Notes under the pieces: model-generated | Seen by the model: the letters and a program-made list of their open reading frames with translations, nothing else | What the model was told of the DNA's origin: nothing | Databases searched by the model: none | Part shown: in pieces, positions 28,704 to 37,400 of the stretch | Position numbering within the stretch: the stretch's first letter is position 1 | Layout of the letters: each line of letters begins with the position of its first letter | Made by a program: the position numbers and the translations under genes | From: a virus | Length of the DNA: 41,480 nucleotides | Direction: 5' to 3' (one strand) | IMG/VR virus record: IMGVR_UViG_3300044712_001216 | Coordinates: 1 to 41,480 of that record

Positions 28704-30992
28704 TTAGGCCGAGCCCTTGGCCTTGTAGGCCCCGCGGAAGTCGGTCGCCTTGGCGCCGACGTCGATCTTGACATCCCAGCCCAAGCCCCACTGGCCCTGA
28801 TCGAGCGTGAACGGCCGGACCACCGGCCCGCGGTTGGTGCCGCTGAGGTAGATCACCTTGATGTGGTAACCCGCTCGGCTGAACAGGAAGTAGTTGGTGG
28901 CCGTGCCGGTGTACAGCGTGCCCGAGTCCGGGTCTTTGAACCCCAAGGCCCCGATGCGCTGCTCCACGCGGAGCTGCAGCCGGCCCTTGAGAGCGTTGAA
29001 CGTCGGCCCGCCCGCGGTCGAGATGGGCAGAAGTTCTGCCGAGTTGATCAGCTTGGACGCAGTGAACTCCAGATCCGAAGGCACCACCAGCGTGGTCGGC
29101 ACCAGGTTGAGTGCGACCTTGTCGGTGCCCTTGATCATGTACTGCTTGCGCATGGTGGTGAAGGCGCCTTCCAGGGAGCCCACGCCCAGTGCCCCGCCCG
29201 CCACATCCGAGCCCGAGGCGGCGTAGTTGGCGTGTCCGCCCGCCGTAGTGAGGGCGGTGGAGTTGAACAGAACGCCCGAATCCGCCATCGTCGGGTTGGC
29301 CAGGAGGATGGCGTACACCAGGTTCGGGCGGACGCGCCGGGCCGACTGGCCCAGCTCCGCGCCGCCCTCCTGGAGCTTGCCGAAGTTATCGTCGATGATG
29401 TCCTGCTCATCGAAGATCAGCTTCTTGGCGTAGCGGCTGATCTTGTACGTCTCAGCCGAGTCCTCGACGTCCGCGTGCTTGGCGGTGCCGCCGCGACCCA
29501 GCTTCTCCAGCGCCGCGTTGACGCCGAACTTCACCGCCGTCTGCGTCTTGAAGTCGGGGGCTTCGCCTTCCTGCACCCAGTCGGTGCTATCGCCTTCCTC
29601 ATCGTAAGCGACGGCGATCACCGCGTGCATGGAGTCGGTGAAGATGTTGGACAGCGCCCCGCCCGACACCGCCGCCCGGATCGTCTCATCGCGGCCGTGC
29701 GGCACGCGGGTGCCGTCGAGGCGCAGGGCTTCGCGGCACACATCCAGGGCGGACATGTCGCGATAGCGATCGGCGCGGCTGGCCATCTGCGCCCAGTCGG
29801 CGATTCCCTGGCGCTGCGCCCACATCTTGATGCGCCGCTCATCCGTGCCCAGAACCGCCCGCTGCGCCATGGCGAAGCAGAGCACGCCCAGCGTCATCTC
29901 CCGCTGCGGGTCGCGCACGATCCCGGCCGGGGCCCGGCCGTTATCCGACGCCACCGCCGCCGTGCGGGCGGCCCGGATGGCCGTCAGGAACTGGCGGCTG
30001 GCGGTCGGCTCATCCCAGCCCTCATCGATCGCCCGCTTGAGCACGTCTTCGGGCACATCGCTTCCCGCCAGCTCGCGCAGCCGGCTCTGCCGGTTCCGCT
30101 CGGCGGTCACCGCCTCGCGGCGGAGCGTCTCGGGATCGGTCGCTGCCGGGCCGGCGGCCGGCGTGGCGGCCGGCGTGGCCGGCGCGGGGGTCGGGGCGTT
30201 CGGGGCGTTCGGGGCGGAGCGGATGATCTGCATCACCTCCGCCTCATCGATCGTCCGGGCCTCGATGCCCTCGGCGATCGCCCGCTGGGCGCCCTTCAAC
30301 GCCTTCCAGTAGGCCTGCGCCTCTTTCTCGCTGGCGTCCGCCCGCAGGCCGAGCGACTCCAGATACCGTCGTAGTGTTGGATTCATCGAATCCCTGTCTT
30401 TCTGGGGCGGACCGCCCCGGTTAGTCTGCTCGCGGACTTTGGCTCGTTTATCAGCGCCCACCGGCACGAGAGAGCACTCGCGCGCCTCCCATTTGCTGGC
30501 GATGCGCAGCGGCAGGTTGCCCGCCGCGTATTCCGTTCCATTCACCAGCCCCTTCTGCCCCGGCTCCAGCATGGTCGACTCGATGACCCGGTAGCCGATC
30601 GAGCAATCGGTCAGGTGTCCCTTGGCCACTTTTTCCCAGGCGGCCATCGATCGTGCATCGCTGGCGAAATAGGCGCGGCCAACCCACTGCTGCTCTTCCA
30701 GGCGGATCTGCCGCCAGGATCCCAGCACCGCATCCAGGCTCCACCGCGCGTGGCACTCCAGCAGGGGCATCTGCTCCGGCATCGTGCCGCCGCCGGGCAC
30801 CAGCACCTCCTCGATAACCTCATCGCGCATCCAGTCGTAGACGTTCACCCGCCCGCCGCTGGCCATGACCATCTCCACCGAGCGGTTCTGGGCATCCACG
30901 GTGGCAGCGCGGACGGTGAGCGCCCGCTCCACCAGGTCGCGGGTCTGCTCGGGTTCATCTCGATACATCAGGTCGCGCATGTGATCGTTCAT
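28704..30992 (-). CDS. Prohead protease fused to major capsid protein
   Basis: The 762-residue protein joins two usually separate functions. Residues 1-190 resemble HK97-type prohead proteases, with His81 in LLECHARW and Ser131 in TDCSIGYRV as the catalytic pair. Residues 203-330 form a helical, Pro/Ala-rich scaffold-like linker (APTPAPATPAATPAAG). Residues 340-762 resemble the Mu gpT/HK97-fold capsid family (VQEGEAPDF, KKLIFDEQDIIDDN, NLVYAILLANPT). An internal ATG at 30386 (residue 203) has AGGG 5-6 bases upstream and could yield capsid protein without protease. The strong GGAGG precedes the main start. Confidence 0.85.
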   Translation of the reverse strand: MNDHMRDLMYRDEPEQTRDLVERALTVRAATVDAQNRSVEMVMASGGRVNVYDWMRDEVIEEVLVPGGGTMPEQMPLLECHARWSLDAVLGSWRQIRLEEQQWVGRAYFASDARSMAAWEKVAKGHLTDCSIGYRVIESTMLEPGQKGLVNGTEYAAGNLPLRIASKWEARECSLVPVGADKRAKVREQTNRGGPPQKDRDSMNPTLRRYLESLGLRADASEKEAQAYWKALKGAQRAIAEGIEARTIDEAEVMQIIRSAPNAPNAPTPAPATPAATPAAGPAATDPETLRREAVTAERNRQSRLRELAGSDVPEDVLKRAIDEGWDEPTASRQFLTAIRAARTAAVASDNGRAPAGIVRDPQREMTLGVLCFAMAQRAVLGTDERRIKMWAQRQGIADWAQMASRADRYRDMSALDVCREALRLDGTRVPHGRDETIRAAVSGGALSNIFTDSMHAVIAVAYDEEGDSTDWVQEGEAPDFKTQTAVKFGVNAALEKLGRGGTAKHADVEDSAETYKISRYAKKLIFDEQDIIDDNFGKLQEGGAELGQSARRVRPNLVYAILLANPTMADSGVLFNSTALTTAGGHANYAASGSDVAGGALGVGSLEGAFTTMRKQYMIKGTDKVALNLVPTTLVVPSDLEFTASKLINSAELLPISTAGGPTFNALKGRLQLRVEQRIGALGFKDPDSGTLYTGTATNYFLFSRAGYHIKVIYLSGTNRGPVVRPFTLDQGQWGLGWDVKIDVGAKATDFRGAYKAKGSA

Positions 30993-30995
30993 TAC

Positions 30996-31271
30996 TCATT
31001 CCTCCTCTTCGGAGTCGGGTTGCACATAATTGATTTTGGTGCGCTGCACGCTGCCCGAGCGTGCCGCCGCCTGGGCCTTGCGCAGCTCGGCCATCATGGC
31101 GCTGATGGCTTGGCGGTCCCAGCGCAGCCCGCTCTCCGGACTGGTCGAATCCGGCAGTCCCGCCAGACCCAGCCACGCCGAGCGCAGGTAGGCCAGGGCC
31201 GCGGCAAAGTCGCCCGACTCCTGGGCACTCACCGCCAGGTCCACCTTGTCGTTGATCTGTTGCGCCGTCAC
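30996..31271 (-). CDS. Small head protein, gpW-like candidate
   Basis: The 91-residue protein has a helix (FAAALAYLRSAWLGLAGL), a Trp-containing turn (LRWDRQAIS), a second helix (ISAMMAELRKAQAAA) and a basic/strand end (SVQRTKINYVQ). This matches the helix-strand-helix order of small head-completion proteins (gpW or DUF6148 type). It starts with GTG after GGAGAGG and is followed by the protease-capsid gene. Assignment by position and shape. Confidence 0.5.
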   Translation of the reverse strand: MTAQQINDKVDLAVSAQESGDFAAALAYLRSAWLGLAGLPDSTSPESGLRWDRQAISAMMAELRKAQAAARSGSVQRTKINYVQPDSEEEE

Positions 31272-31341
31272 GTGCCTCTCCGGTTACAATGTCCCCATGC
31301 CCGCACTGCGAATACTCGGACGCTTCCTGCTGGCGGTTCTA

Positions 31342-32040
31342 TCATTCGTGGGCCAGCTCGTAATGGCCGCCCTCACCCATGGCCGCAGCCTCCGCCGCTG
31401 GCGATTCTGAGAATCGCTCCCGCAACTGCCGAATCGCATCCTTGTGCAGTTGACTGACGCGGCTCTGGCTGATCCCCAGCATCTGCCCCACCTCATCCAT
31501 CAGAAGCCCCTCGAAGTCGACCAGCTCCACCAGGAGCTGATCGCGATGTCGCAGCCCGCGCAACAGCCTGGCTCGCTCTTCGCGCTCCTCCAGGCGAGCG
31601 GGGTCCATTCGCCCCGGTATCCGTCCGCTGCAATCATCCAGCGACACCATCCGCGGAAGTCCACGTCCGCGCTGCCGGCGCCCGGTGCGCTGTGCGGCCC
31701 GCTCCAGATCCCGCTGCCTTCTTTGCTCTCGGCTCCGCGCCGACCGCGGCACTGTGTCGCGCTGGCGGATGCCATCGAACATGGCGCCCTGGATCCGCCG
31801 CCAGGCGTAGCTGCTGAATTTCCAGCCCCGCCCGGGGTCAAAGCTCTCCACCGCCTGCATCAGCCCGATCGCGCCGTCCGCGATCAGCTCATCGATCTCC
31901 ACACCCCGCAGCGTTCTGGCCAGTTGCTTGGCGATCGGAGCGACCAGGGGCAGGTTCGCCTCCACCAGGCGGTTGCGCAGCGCCAGCGCCCGCGTCCTGG
32001 CATATTCGAGAAACAATGGATCAGGCATCCTCGCCATCAT
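31342..32040 (-). CDS. FliA/WhiG-like sigma factor
   Basis: The 232-residue protein has a sigma region 2 (ANLPLVAPIAKQLARTLRGV, then LIADGAIGLMQAVESFDPGR and WKFSSYAWRRIQGAMFDGIR), the 'FxsyAxxRIxGAm' signature of the FliA/WhiG group, and region 4 (MDEVGQMLGISQSRVSQLHKDAIRQL), a helix-turn-helix for -35 recognition. Region 3 is reduced and basic. The start at 32040 has AAGG 6 nt upstream; it overlaps the portal stop by 20 bases. It sits between portal and head genes and could drive later tail genes or a host regulon. I recognise no matching promoters. Confidence 0.85.
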   Translation of the reverse strand: MMARMPDPLFLEYARTRALALRNRLVEANLPLVAPIAKQLARTLRGVEIDELIADGAIGLMQAVESFDPGRGWKFSSYAWRRIQGAMFDGIRQRDTVPRSARSREQRRQRDLERAAQRTGRRQRGRGLPRMVSLDDCSGRIPGRMDPARLEEREERARLLRGLRHRDQLLVELVDFEGLLMDEVGQMLGISQSRVSQLHKDAIRQLRERFSESPAAEAAAMGEGGHYELAHE

Positions 32041-33775
32041 CCTCAGCCTTGTTCGCAGGCGCGACGGCCGGAGTCGCCGCGGCCGCTGGCTTGACGTCGG
32101 AGCCGACGATGTCCCCATCGCTGTCCTTGACCACGTTGCCGGTCACCATATTGCCCTGCCCATCCTGCACCGGCAGGTAGGGATCCACATAGGTGGCGTT
32201 CACCGGCAGCCCGACCGCCGCGGTCAGATCCTTCAACTGCACCAGGTTGGCCATCACATCGCTGACCGTGCCATCCGCCTGGAACCCCAGCCAGGCCTTC
32301 TGCATGAATTCCAGCTTGGCCGGCTCCCCCGCACTCTCGCCGCCGGCCGGTTTTGCCGCCCAGGGCTTATCCAGCCCCAGGTCATCAAAGAGCTTGTCAT
32401 CATCGGCCAGGGCCCGCGCGATCACTTCGGGATCATCGCCGCCCTGGATAATGAGCTGGCTCCACGGCAGCGTGCGATTCTTGAGCCGGGTATTCTCGCC
32501 CTCGGCTTCCTTCTGCTCGTCGACGTGCTTGGGTTTGGGCCAGATCCAGTTGATGGCCAGGTCCGCCGGCCGCGGCCCCAGGCCCTGCAAGCGCAGCTCG
32601 CTTTCGATCTCCCAGAGCAGCGGCTTGAGGATGCGCCGTGCCACCCAGCTCTGCAGCTTGCTGATGGCCCGGTGATAGGGCTGGGCATCGAAGCGGGCGC
32701 TGGAGTAATTGTGCTTGCTGGCATCCAGCCGCACCATCATGAGCGGCATGTTGCGCGGCCGGCCCATATCGCGCAGGCGTTCCGCGCGGTAGTCCGAATA
32801 GGTGATGGAAGGCTGCGGCGGGTTGGCCGACCAGGGCTTCCAGCCCGGCGGCAGCGTGCTCATCGTCCGCCGCTCGATGTCCGTGGACTCGTTGACCTCC
32901 ACGTACTCGGCGTCCTGGTGATCGGTATAGAGGCTGATCGACCAGTCGGCCGCCTGGCGGGCGGCGTCCAGCACCTGGGCGTCATAGTCGCGCAGGTCGG
33001 CGATCGAGTCGAGGGATACCGAGTTCCAGGGCACGCCGCGCACCTGGTCATCCTCCAGCATGAGGAACTCGTGGATGATGTCGCGGGCGGGCACTTCCTT
33101 CCACACCCCGCTCCACAGCTCCAGGTGATCGGCGGGCTGCTGGATGAAGTAGCTGGCGGGGGCGCCCTCGGCATCGAGGCGCACGCCCAGGACGATCTCG
33201 GGATCCCCGCCGCGGTCCATGGGCGTGCTCAGCCGCCGCGGCTGAATGCCCTTGAGCCGCAGGTGGATCTCCCGCGATCCCTTCGCCGGACGGGTGACGC
33301 TGACCTTCTGAACCAGCAGTTCGCCGTTGACCCACAGGCTGCGGATCCACAGCGTGATGAAATCCACCAGGCCCAGCTTGCCGCGCACATCCGGATTCTC
33401 CGCCCAGTCTTTCCAGGCGGCCTCCAGCCTGCTGTTGTATTGGGAGCTGGAGCTCTTGACCTGGAGCGTCGGTCCGTTGTCCCCGGCCACATCCGTGGCC
33501 ATGGTCTCGATCACCCCATCCATGGTGGGGTTGTTGGCCGTCTCATAGGCGCTGCGCGTGCGCAGGTTATCCAGCCAGTCGACCAGGTCGGCGTTGATGG
33601 AGCGGCCGCGGGCCAGTTGCCAGTGCCCCTTATTCAGGCGCGTGGTCCGCGCCGACTCCCAGCGCCGCAGCGTGAAGGGCCCCTGCGGGGTCTGCTCCTC
33701 TCGCTTGGACTGGGGGCGCGTGGCAACGGGCTTGCCCAGCATCCGGTTCAGGATTTTGCGTACGCGCTTGAACAT
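32021..33775 (-). CDS. Portal protein (lambda gpB family)
   Basis: The 584-residue protein has the phage_portal_2 pattern: YETANNPTMDGVIETMATDVAGDNGPTLQV near the N terminus, PARDIIHEFLMLEDDQVRGVPW in the central clip/wing region, and an SYRAERLRDMGRPRN-like helical segment. The C-terminal 60 residues are acidic/Ala-rich. It forms the dodecameric portal at the packaging vertex. It is preceded by the terminase block and followed by overlapping sigma and head genes, the lambda-like order. Confidence 0.88.
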   Translation of the reverse strand: MFKRVRKILNRMLGKPVATRPQSKREEQTPQGPFTLRRWESARTTRLNKGHWQLARGRSINADLVDWLDNLRTRSAYETANNPTMDGVIETMATDVAGDNGPTLQVKSSSSQYNSRLEAAWKDWAENPDVRGKLGLVDFITLWIRSLWVNGELLVQKVSVTRPAKGSREIHLRLKGIQPRRLSTPMDRGGDPEIVLGVRLDAEGAPASYFIQQPADHLELWSGVWKEVPARDIIHEFLMLEDDQVRGVPWNSVSLDSIADLRDYDAQVLDAARQAADWSISLYTDHQDAEYVEVNESTDIERRTMSTLPPGWKPWSANPPQPSITYSDYRAERLRDMGRPRNMPLMMVRLDASKHNYSSARFDAQPYHRAISKLQSWVARRILKPLLWEIESELRLQGLGPRPADLAINWIWPKPKHVDEQKEAEGENTRLKNRTLPWSQLIIQGGDDPEVIARALADDDKLFDDLGLDKPWAAKPAGGESAGEPAKLEFMQKAWLGFQADGTVSDVMANLVQLKDLTAAVGLPVNATYVDPYLPVQDGQGNMVTGNVVKDSDGDIVGSDVKPAAAATPAVAPANKAEDDGEDA

Positions 33776-33786
33776 GGTTTATTCAC

Positions 33787-33841
33787 CACGAAGGCACGGA
33801 GGCATCGTGTGTCCCTATCTTCGCGCCTTCGCGCCTTCGTG
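33787..33841. repeat. Dispersed inverted repeat CACGAAGGC/GCCTTCGTG
   Basis: CACGAAGGC (33787-33795) and GCCTTCGTG (33833-33841) face each other with an imperfect middle containing TTCGCGCC repeats. Related text (GCGAAGGCGCGAAGGCAC) lies at 36530-36547. The right arm supplies the last codons of the zinc-ribbon gene. A host-type dispersed repeat. Confidence 0.6.
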
Positions 33842-34015
33842 TTTAACTCTGGGTCGCGTCTGGCCTCTTCTCATCTCCGCCCAGCTCCGCCGCTGCCGCC
33901 AGCGGTGCCCGCAGTGATTGCAGGCGAATTTCATCCCCGTCATCCAGCCCGCCGCGCCCTGCGCCTTCACATCGTTGCATCCGCACTCAGGGCACTCGGC
34001 GATGACGTCGGACAT
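33815..34015 (-). CDS. Small zinc-ribbon protein
   Basis: The 66-residue protein has ECPECGCND and FACNHCGHRWR, two CxxC pairs forming a transcription-factor-like zinc ribbon. The last 12 residues (RVKHEGAKARR) are encoded by a dispersed repeat, so the original stop was probably lost to insertion of the repeat. It lies between terminase-associated genes and portal. A DNA-binding or packaging accessory role is possible. Confidence 0.65.
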   Translation of the reverse strand: MSDVIAECPECGCNDVKAQGAAGWMTGMKFACNHCGHRWRQRRSWAEMRRGQTRPRVKHEGAKARR

Positions 34016-34055
34016 TGCGTACTCGATAAGCGCATGGGTGTGTTGATGATGGGAT

Positions 34056-34412
34056 TTACAGACCCAGCACCATCATCTGGCTCTTTCTAACCGAGGCCTG
34101 AATGAATCCCAGCGATCGATACATCGCCAGCGCCTTGCGGTTGGTTCGTTCAACCCACAAGGTCACCGAGGGCCGCCGCATTCGCCGGCATCGATCGATC
34201 GCGGCGAGCATGAGCGCCCGCCCGACGCCGCGCCGCCGGTGCCGCGGTCTGACCCACAGCGATCCGATCCATGGCACCTGCTGTTGAATATCACCCAGAT
34301 CCAGACTGCCGATCAGTTCCCGGCCGGCCAGGGCGTACAAAAAGACCATGCGCCGCAGGCCCGGGTACTGCCGGACCTCAGATCGGATCGCGAACGCCTT
34401 ATTCCTGTTCAT
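34056..34412 (-). CDS. GNAT family N-acetyltransferase
   Basis: The 118-residue protein has the acetyl-CoA site (VRPRHRRRGVGRALMLAAI) and the following VTLWVERTNRKALAMYRSLGF, both diagnostic of GNAT enzymes. The ATG at 34412 overlaps the terminase stop by 14 bases. In a packaging operon a GNAT enzyme might modify a capsid or host protein. The substrate is unknown. Confidence 0.85.
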   Translation of the reverse strand: MNRNKAFAIRSEVRQYPGLRRMVFLYALAGRELIGSLDLGDIQQQVPWIGSLWVRPRHRRRGVGRALMLAAIDRCRRMRRPSVTLWVERTNRKALAMYRSLGFIQASVRKSQMMVLGL

Positions 34413-36498
34413 GAATGTCCCGTCCGCGTTTCCGCGCGGCAAACCAGCCCGTCTTCTCCCGCCCCGCGCCCGCGGGCGCCAATTGCCCGACCTTCCCCGG
34501 CCCGTAGGCCAGGGCGATCTGCTCGACCTCGCAGTCGCGGTAATGGTTGGCGGCGCCGGCCGTCTTAGTCACCCATCGCATCTCCCGGCTGCGCGGGTTC
34601 ACCACGATCTTGTGCATGCTGGCCAGCTGCCGGTTGTAGTCCGGGTCATCCTCGGCATTGAGCTGCCAGATCGGCTCCTCGGTCTCTTCCCCGGTGGCCA
34701 CATCCAGCACTTGCCGCTTCATGTCCAGGCGGCTGTCCAGGAGGTCCTGGAACCAGCCCACATCCACGTGGTGCAGCCACACCTGGTAGCTGCTGCGCCC
34801 GCGCGGCGGCGTATACGTTACTTTGCTCGCCCAGATGGCCTGTCCGCTACGGGGGTTGCCCTCGCCGCGCATGGCCAGGATGCGGTGGCGATCGCTCAGG
34901 GCGAACTGGTAGACCTGGTCGGTGCGGCTGGCATCGATCCCATAAGGGTCGATCACGCGCACGCCGCCGCCCGAGTCGATGCCCAGCAGATCGCAGCATT
35001 GTGCCGCCCGCTGCGGGTCATCCTCGAAGCTCCACCAGCTCTCGAAGGCCAGGGCGCGCAGCTCCTCGAAGGAAAGCGCTTTGCCGTGGGCGATGCGCCG
35101 GCTGATGAAGCCCGGGCCCCAGGCCCGGATCACCCAGGGGAAGTAGTCCTTCTGGGTATCGGCCGTCAGAATCAGCCGGCCCGTCCAGTGCGGCAGCAGC
35201 CGGGCGGGATGTCCCTCGCGGCACTTGGCCGCGAAGATGTCCGGACCGCGATCGGTCACCTGCTGCTCAAATACCTCCGCCTGCCAACTGTTGCGCAGGT
35301 TCTGCACCTTCATGGCATCGCCGGCCGAGCGGATGATCTCCGCGGCGATGCGGGCGAAACGGTGCTTGGGGGCCAGGGAGTGCAGCGTGTGCAGCAGCAT
35401 CCCCACCTCGCTGCCCAGCGGCCAGGTCCCTTCTTCATGCCCGTCGTAGTAGAGCTTGTAGCCGGCGTCCGCCGTGCCCCAGTATCCGCTGCACAGCATG
35501 CGCGGCCGGTGGCTTTCGAGGATCTTCCCCGAGCACTTTTCGCACTCGTACCACGCCGCCGCATGCGCCTCGATCCACGCCGCGTGCCGCTTGGGATCCA
35601 GGGGCTGCGCCCCGCTTTCACCGCTTCCGCTATTCCCGGGGAGGGCGGAGCCCTTCGGGCCTTGGGGCTGTGCCCCTTGGGGCTGCGCCCCTTCGTCGCT
35701 GCCCGGCTTGGCCCACTTGAGCCGATCGAAGCGCAGCGTCTGGTACGCGCCACACAGGGGACAGGGCACGAAGTATTCCAGGCGGATGGTGGAGTTTTCG
35801 TAGAGCTGGGTGATCAGGCCCAGCCGGGTGGTGGGCGTGCTCAGGTTCACGATCAGCGAATTTTCATAGGTCGCCGTCCGCACCTCGGCCAGGCTGATGG
35901 GGTCGGCCTCTTTGCCCACCCAAGCCTTCATCTTGTCCACCTCATCGTTGATGACGATGCGGGCGGGGTGGCTGGCCAGGCTGCTGGCCGAGCCCGCCCA
36001 GCCCAGGCGGAGCACAAAGCCATTGAGCAGGCTGATCTCGCTGATCTTGCGGTCGCGCTTCTGCTGCGTGCCCAGCTCGCGCAGCACCGGCGTATCCTCG
36101 ATCAGCGGCAGGATGCGCTGCTTCATGATCGAGCGCCCGGCCTTCTCATCCGGCAGCACCAGGAGCATGGGGTCCGGCTCCAGGTGGGCGAAAAACCCGA
36201 TGACGTTTCGCAGCGCCTCGGAGGCCCCCAGCTGCGCCGCCTTCTTGATATTCAGTTTCTTGACCTGCGGCTTGGCACACAGGTCCATCACGCCCACCAG
36301 GCACGGGCTATTCGCGTTCCGCCACTCGCCCGGCCGGGAGGATTGCCGGCGGGAGAGCACGCGATAGCGCTCCGACCACTGGCTGACCGTGAGCTTCTCG
36401 GGCGGCTGCCATGCCGCCCGCTCGATCTCCGACCACTCCGACCACCCCGACCGCCGCGCCGTCTTCAAGCTGCCCGAGCGTTTGCGTTTCCTGGCCAC
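34399..36498 (-). CDS. Terminase large subunit (lambda gpA family)
   Basis: The 699-residue protein has an ATPase site (KKAAQLGASE, 85-94, a Walker-A-like motif of the gpA group), Walker B (ARIVINDEVD, catalytic Glu186), a zinc-ribbon-like pair (CPLCG at 246-250, CEKC at 319-322) and a nuclease region with LTADTQKD (Asp residues) toward the C terminus. It drives genome packaging. Residues about 268-303 are a Gly/Pro/Gln-rich insertion coded by palindromes, between the two Cys pairs. The start is GTG with no clear ribosome site. Confidence 0.92.
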   Translation of the reverse strand: MARKRKRSGSLKTARRSGWSEWSEIERAAWQPPEKLTVSQWSERYRVLSRRQSSRPGEWRNANSPCLVGVMDLCAKPQVKKLNIKKAAQLGASEALRNVIGFFAHLEPDPMLLVLPDEKAGRSIMKQRILPLIEDTPVLRELGTQQKRDRKISEISLLNGFVLRLGWAGSASSLASHPARIVINDEVDKMKAWVGKEADPISLAEVRTATYENSLIVNLSTPTTRLGLITQLYENSTIRLEYFVPCPLCGAYQTLRFDRLKWAKPGSDEGAQPQGAQPQGPKGSALPGNSGSGESGAQPLDPKRHAAWIEAHAAAWYECEKCSGKILESHRPRMLCSGYWGTADAGYKLYYDGHEEGTWPLGSEVGMLLHTLHSLAPKHRFARIAAEIIRSAGDAMKVQNLRNSWQAEVFEQQVTDRGPDIFAAKCREGHPARLLPHWTGRLILTADTQKDYFPWVIRAWGPGFISRRIAHGKALSFEELRALAFESWWSFEDDPQRAAQCCDLLGIDSGGGVRVIDPYGIDASRTDQVYQFALSDRHRILAMRGEGNPRSGQAIWASKVTYTPPRGRSSYQVWLHHVDVGWFQDLLDSRLDMKRQVLDVATGEETEEPIWQLNAEDDPDYNRQLASMHKIVVNPRSREMRWVTKTAGAANHYRDCEVEQIALAYGPGKVGQLAPAGAGREKTGWFAARKRGRDIHEQE
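35601..35691. repeat. In-frame palindromic insertion in terminase gene
   Basis: Three copies of GGGGCTG[C/T]GCCCC lie at 35601-35613, 35664-35676 and 35679-35691; the last two are 15 bp apart and code GAQPQ twice. All are within the terminase reading frame, without frame loss. They resemble protein-coding palindromic elements described in other bacteria. Confidence 0.75.
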
Positions 36499-36554
36499 AT
36501 CGTTGAACGAATTGCCCGCCCCTATTCACCGCGAAGGCGCGAAGGCACTCCGGC
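36499..36554. repeat. Short gap with CGAAGGC repeat text
   Basis: The 56-base gap before the terminase start holds TTCACCGCGAAGGCGCGAAG (36525-36544), a partial copy of the repeat at 33787-33841. No gene fits here. Confidence 0.45.
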
Positions 36555-37349
36555 TCACGGCCTTACCAACTCCAGCTTCGCCTGGTCCGTCTGCCCCGTC
36601 TCCCGCTCCGCCGCCGCGCCCCAGCTCTTGGCCAGGCGCACGTGCAGCGACTTTTCATCCGCGGCCAGCCTCTGGGCATCGGCGGCGGTGCGCAGGCTTC
36701 CGTACCAGACGTTGCTCTTCTTGAACTTCTGGCCCACCAGGCCCTCGATCAGGGCGATGACCTCATCCTGGTAGCGCACGTGCCGCACGTGCACAAAGCG
36801 AGTGTAGCGCCCGCAGTAGTCGGCCCGCACCCAGCAAAACCATTCCCCATCCAGGCCGATCGACAGCTCCAGCATCAGGTTATCGCTGTCGCCGTGCTCG
36901 ATCGCCCCACCCAGGCCCAGCGTCCAGTGCTTGTTCGGGTCACGATCGACCGTCTCCCACTTGAACCCCAGCCCACGCAGCCAGTCCTCGCTGATCGCCA
37001 GGCGCTGGTAATCCGCATCCGCCGGCTCGATGAACTTCACCGGCTTGCCCAGGCCTTTCATGATCTCGATTTCACAGGCGATGCCGCGGCTGACCTGCCA
37101 GCCTGCCAGCTTCAGCACCCACAGCTCACAGGCGGCCAGCAGATGCGCCCGGTCGTACTGCTCCCAGTAATCCCATTCCGTGGGCAGTTGCCCGGCCAGG
37201 GCGATGGGGTGGCTGTGGGCGATGGGGCTGAAGATCAGGTTCCCCTGCGCCATCAGCCGCGCTGCCGCCCGGCAGACGATGCGGAATCGCTCCTCCCGCA
37301 CCGCCGGGTCCTCGTGGCTGTACGGGCTGGCCAGGTAAATCAATCCCAT
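36555..37349 (-). CDS. DUF1937 protein fused to an extra C-terminal domain
   Basis: The 264-residue protein begins IYLASPYSHEDPAVREERF, then FSPIAHSHPIAL, and WVLKLAGWQVSRGIACEIEI, the DUF1937 pattern of the nucleoside deoxyribosyltransferase-like superfamily, with the Ser-Pro-Tyr and S/RGIxxE motifs. Family members are about 110 residues, so the last 130-140 residues form an additional domain (strands around DGEWFCWVRADYCGRYT) of unknown type. AAGGAG precedes the ATG. It is a second NDT-like protein in this genome. A role in nucleotide metabolism during packaging is inferred. Confidence 0.72.
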   Translation of the reverse strand: MGLIYLASPYSHEDPAVREERFRIVCRAAARLMAQGNLIFSPIAHSHPIALAGQLPTEWDYWEQYDRAHLLAACELWVLKLAGWQVSRGIACEIEIMKGLGKPVKFIEPADADYQRLAISEDWLRGLGFKWETVDRDPNKHWTLGLGGAIEHGDSDNLMLELSIGLDGEWFCWVRADYCGRYTRFVHVRHVRYQDEVIALIEGLVGQKFKKSNVWYGSLRTAADAQRLAADEKSLHVRLAKSWGAAAERETGQTDQAKLELVRP

Positions 37350-37400
37350 CGCGATCTCCTTTCCCTCGGGGCACTTCGTCGCTTCGTGGCTTCGTCGCTC

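Noticed and set aside
28662-30374. Plus-strand frame of 570 codons
   Set aside because: Antisense of the protease-capsid gene; starts inside the palindromic repeat.
31297-31410. 37-codon hydrophobic plus-strand frame near the sigma factor end
   Set aside because: A TACAAT precedes it, but there is no ribosome site, and it is antisense to the sigma gene end; too little support.
31928-34090. Plus-strand frame of 720 codons
   Set aside because: Antisense of the portal gene with the same GC-bias signature.
34348-36774. Plus-strand frame of 808 codons
   Set aside because: Antisense of the terminase gene, whose motifs are clear; the plus-strand text is compositionally biased.
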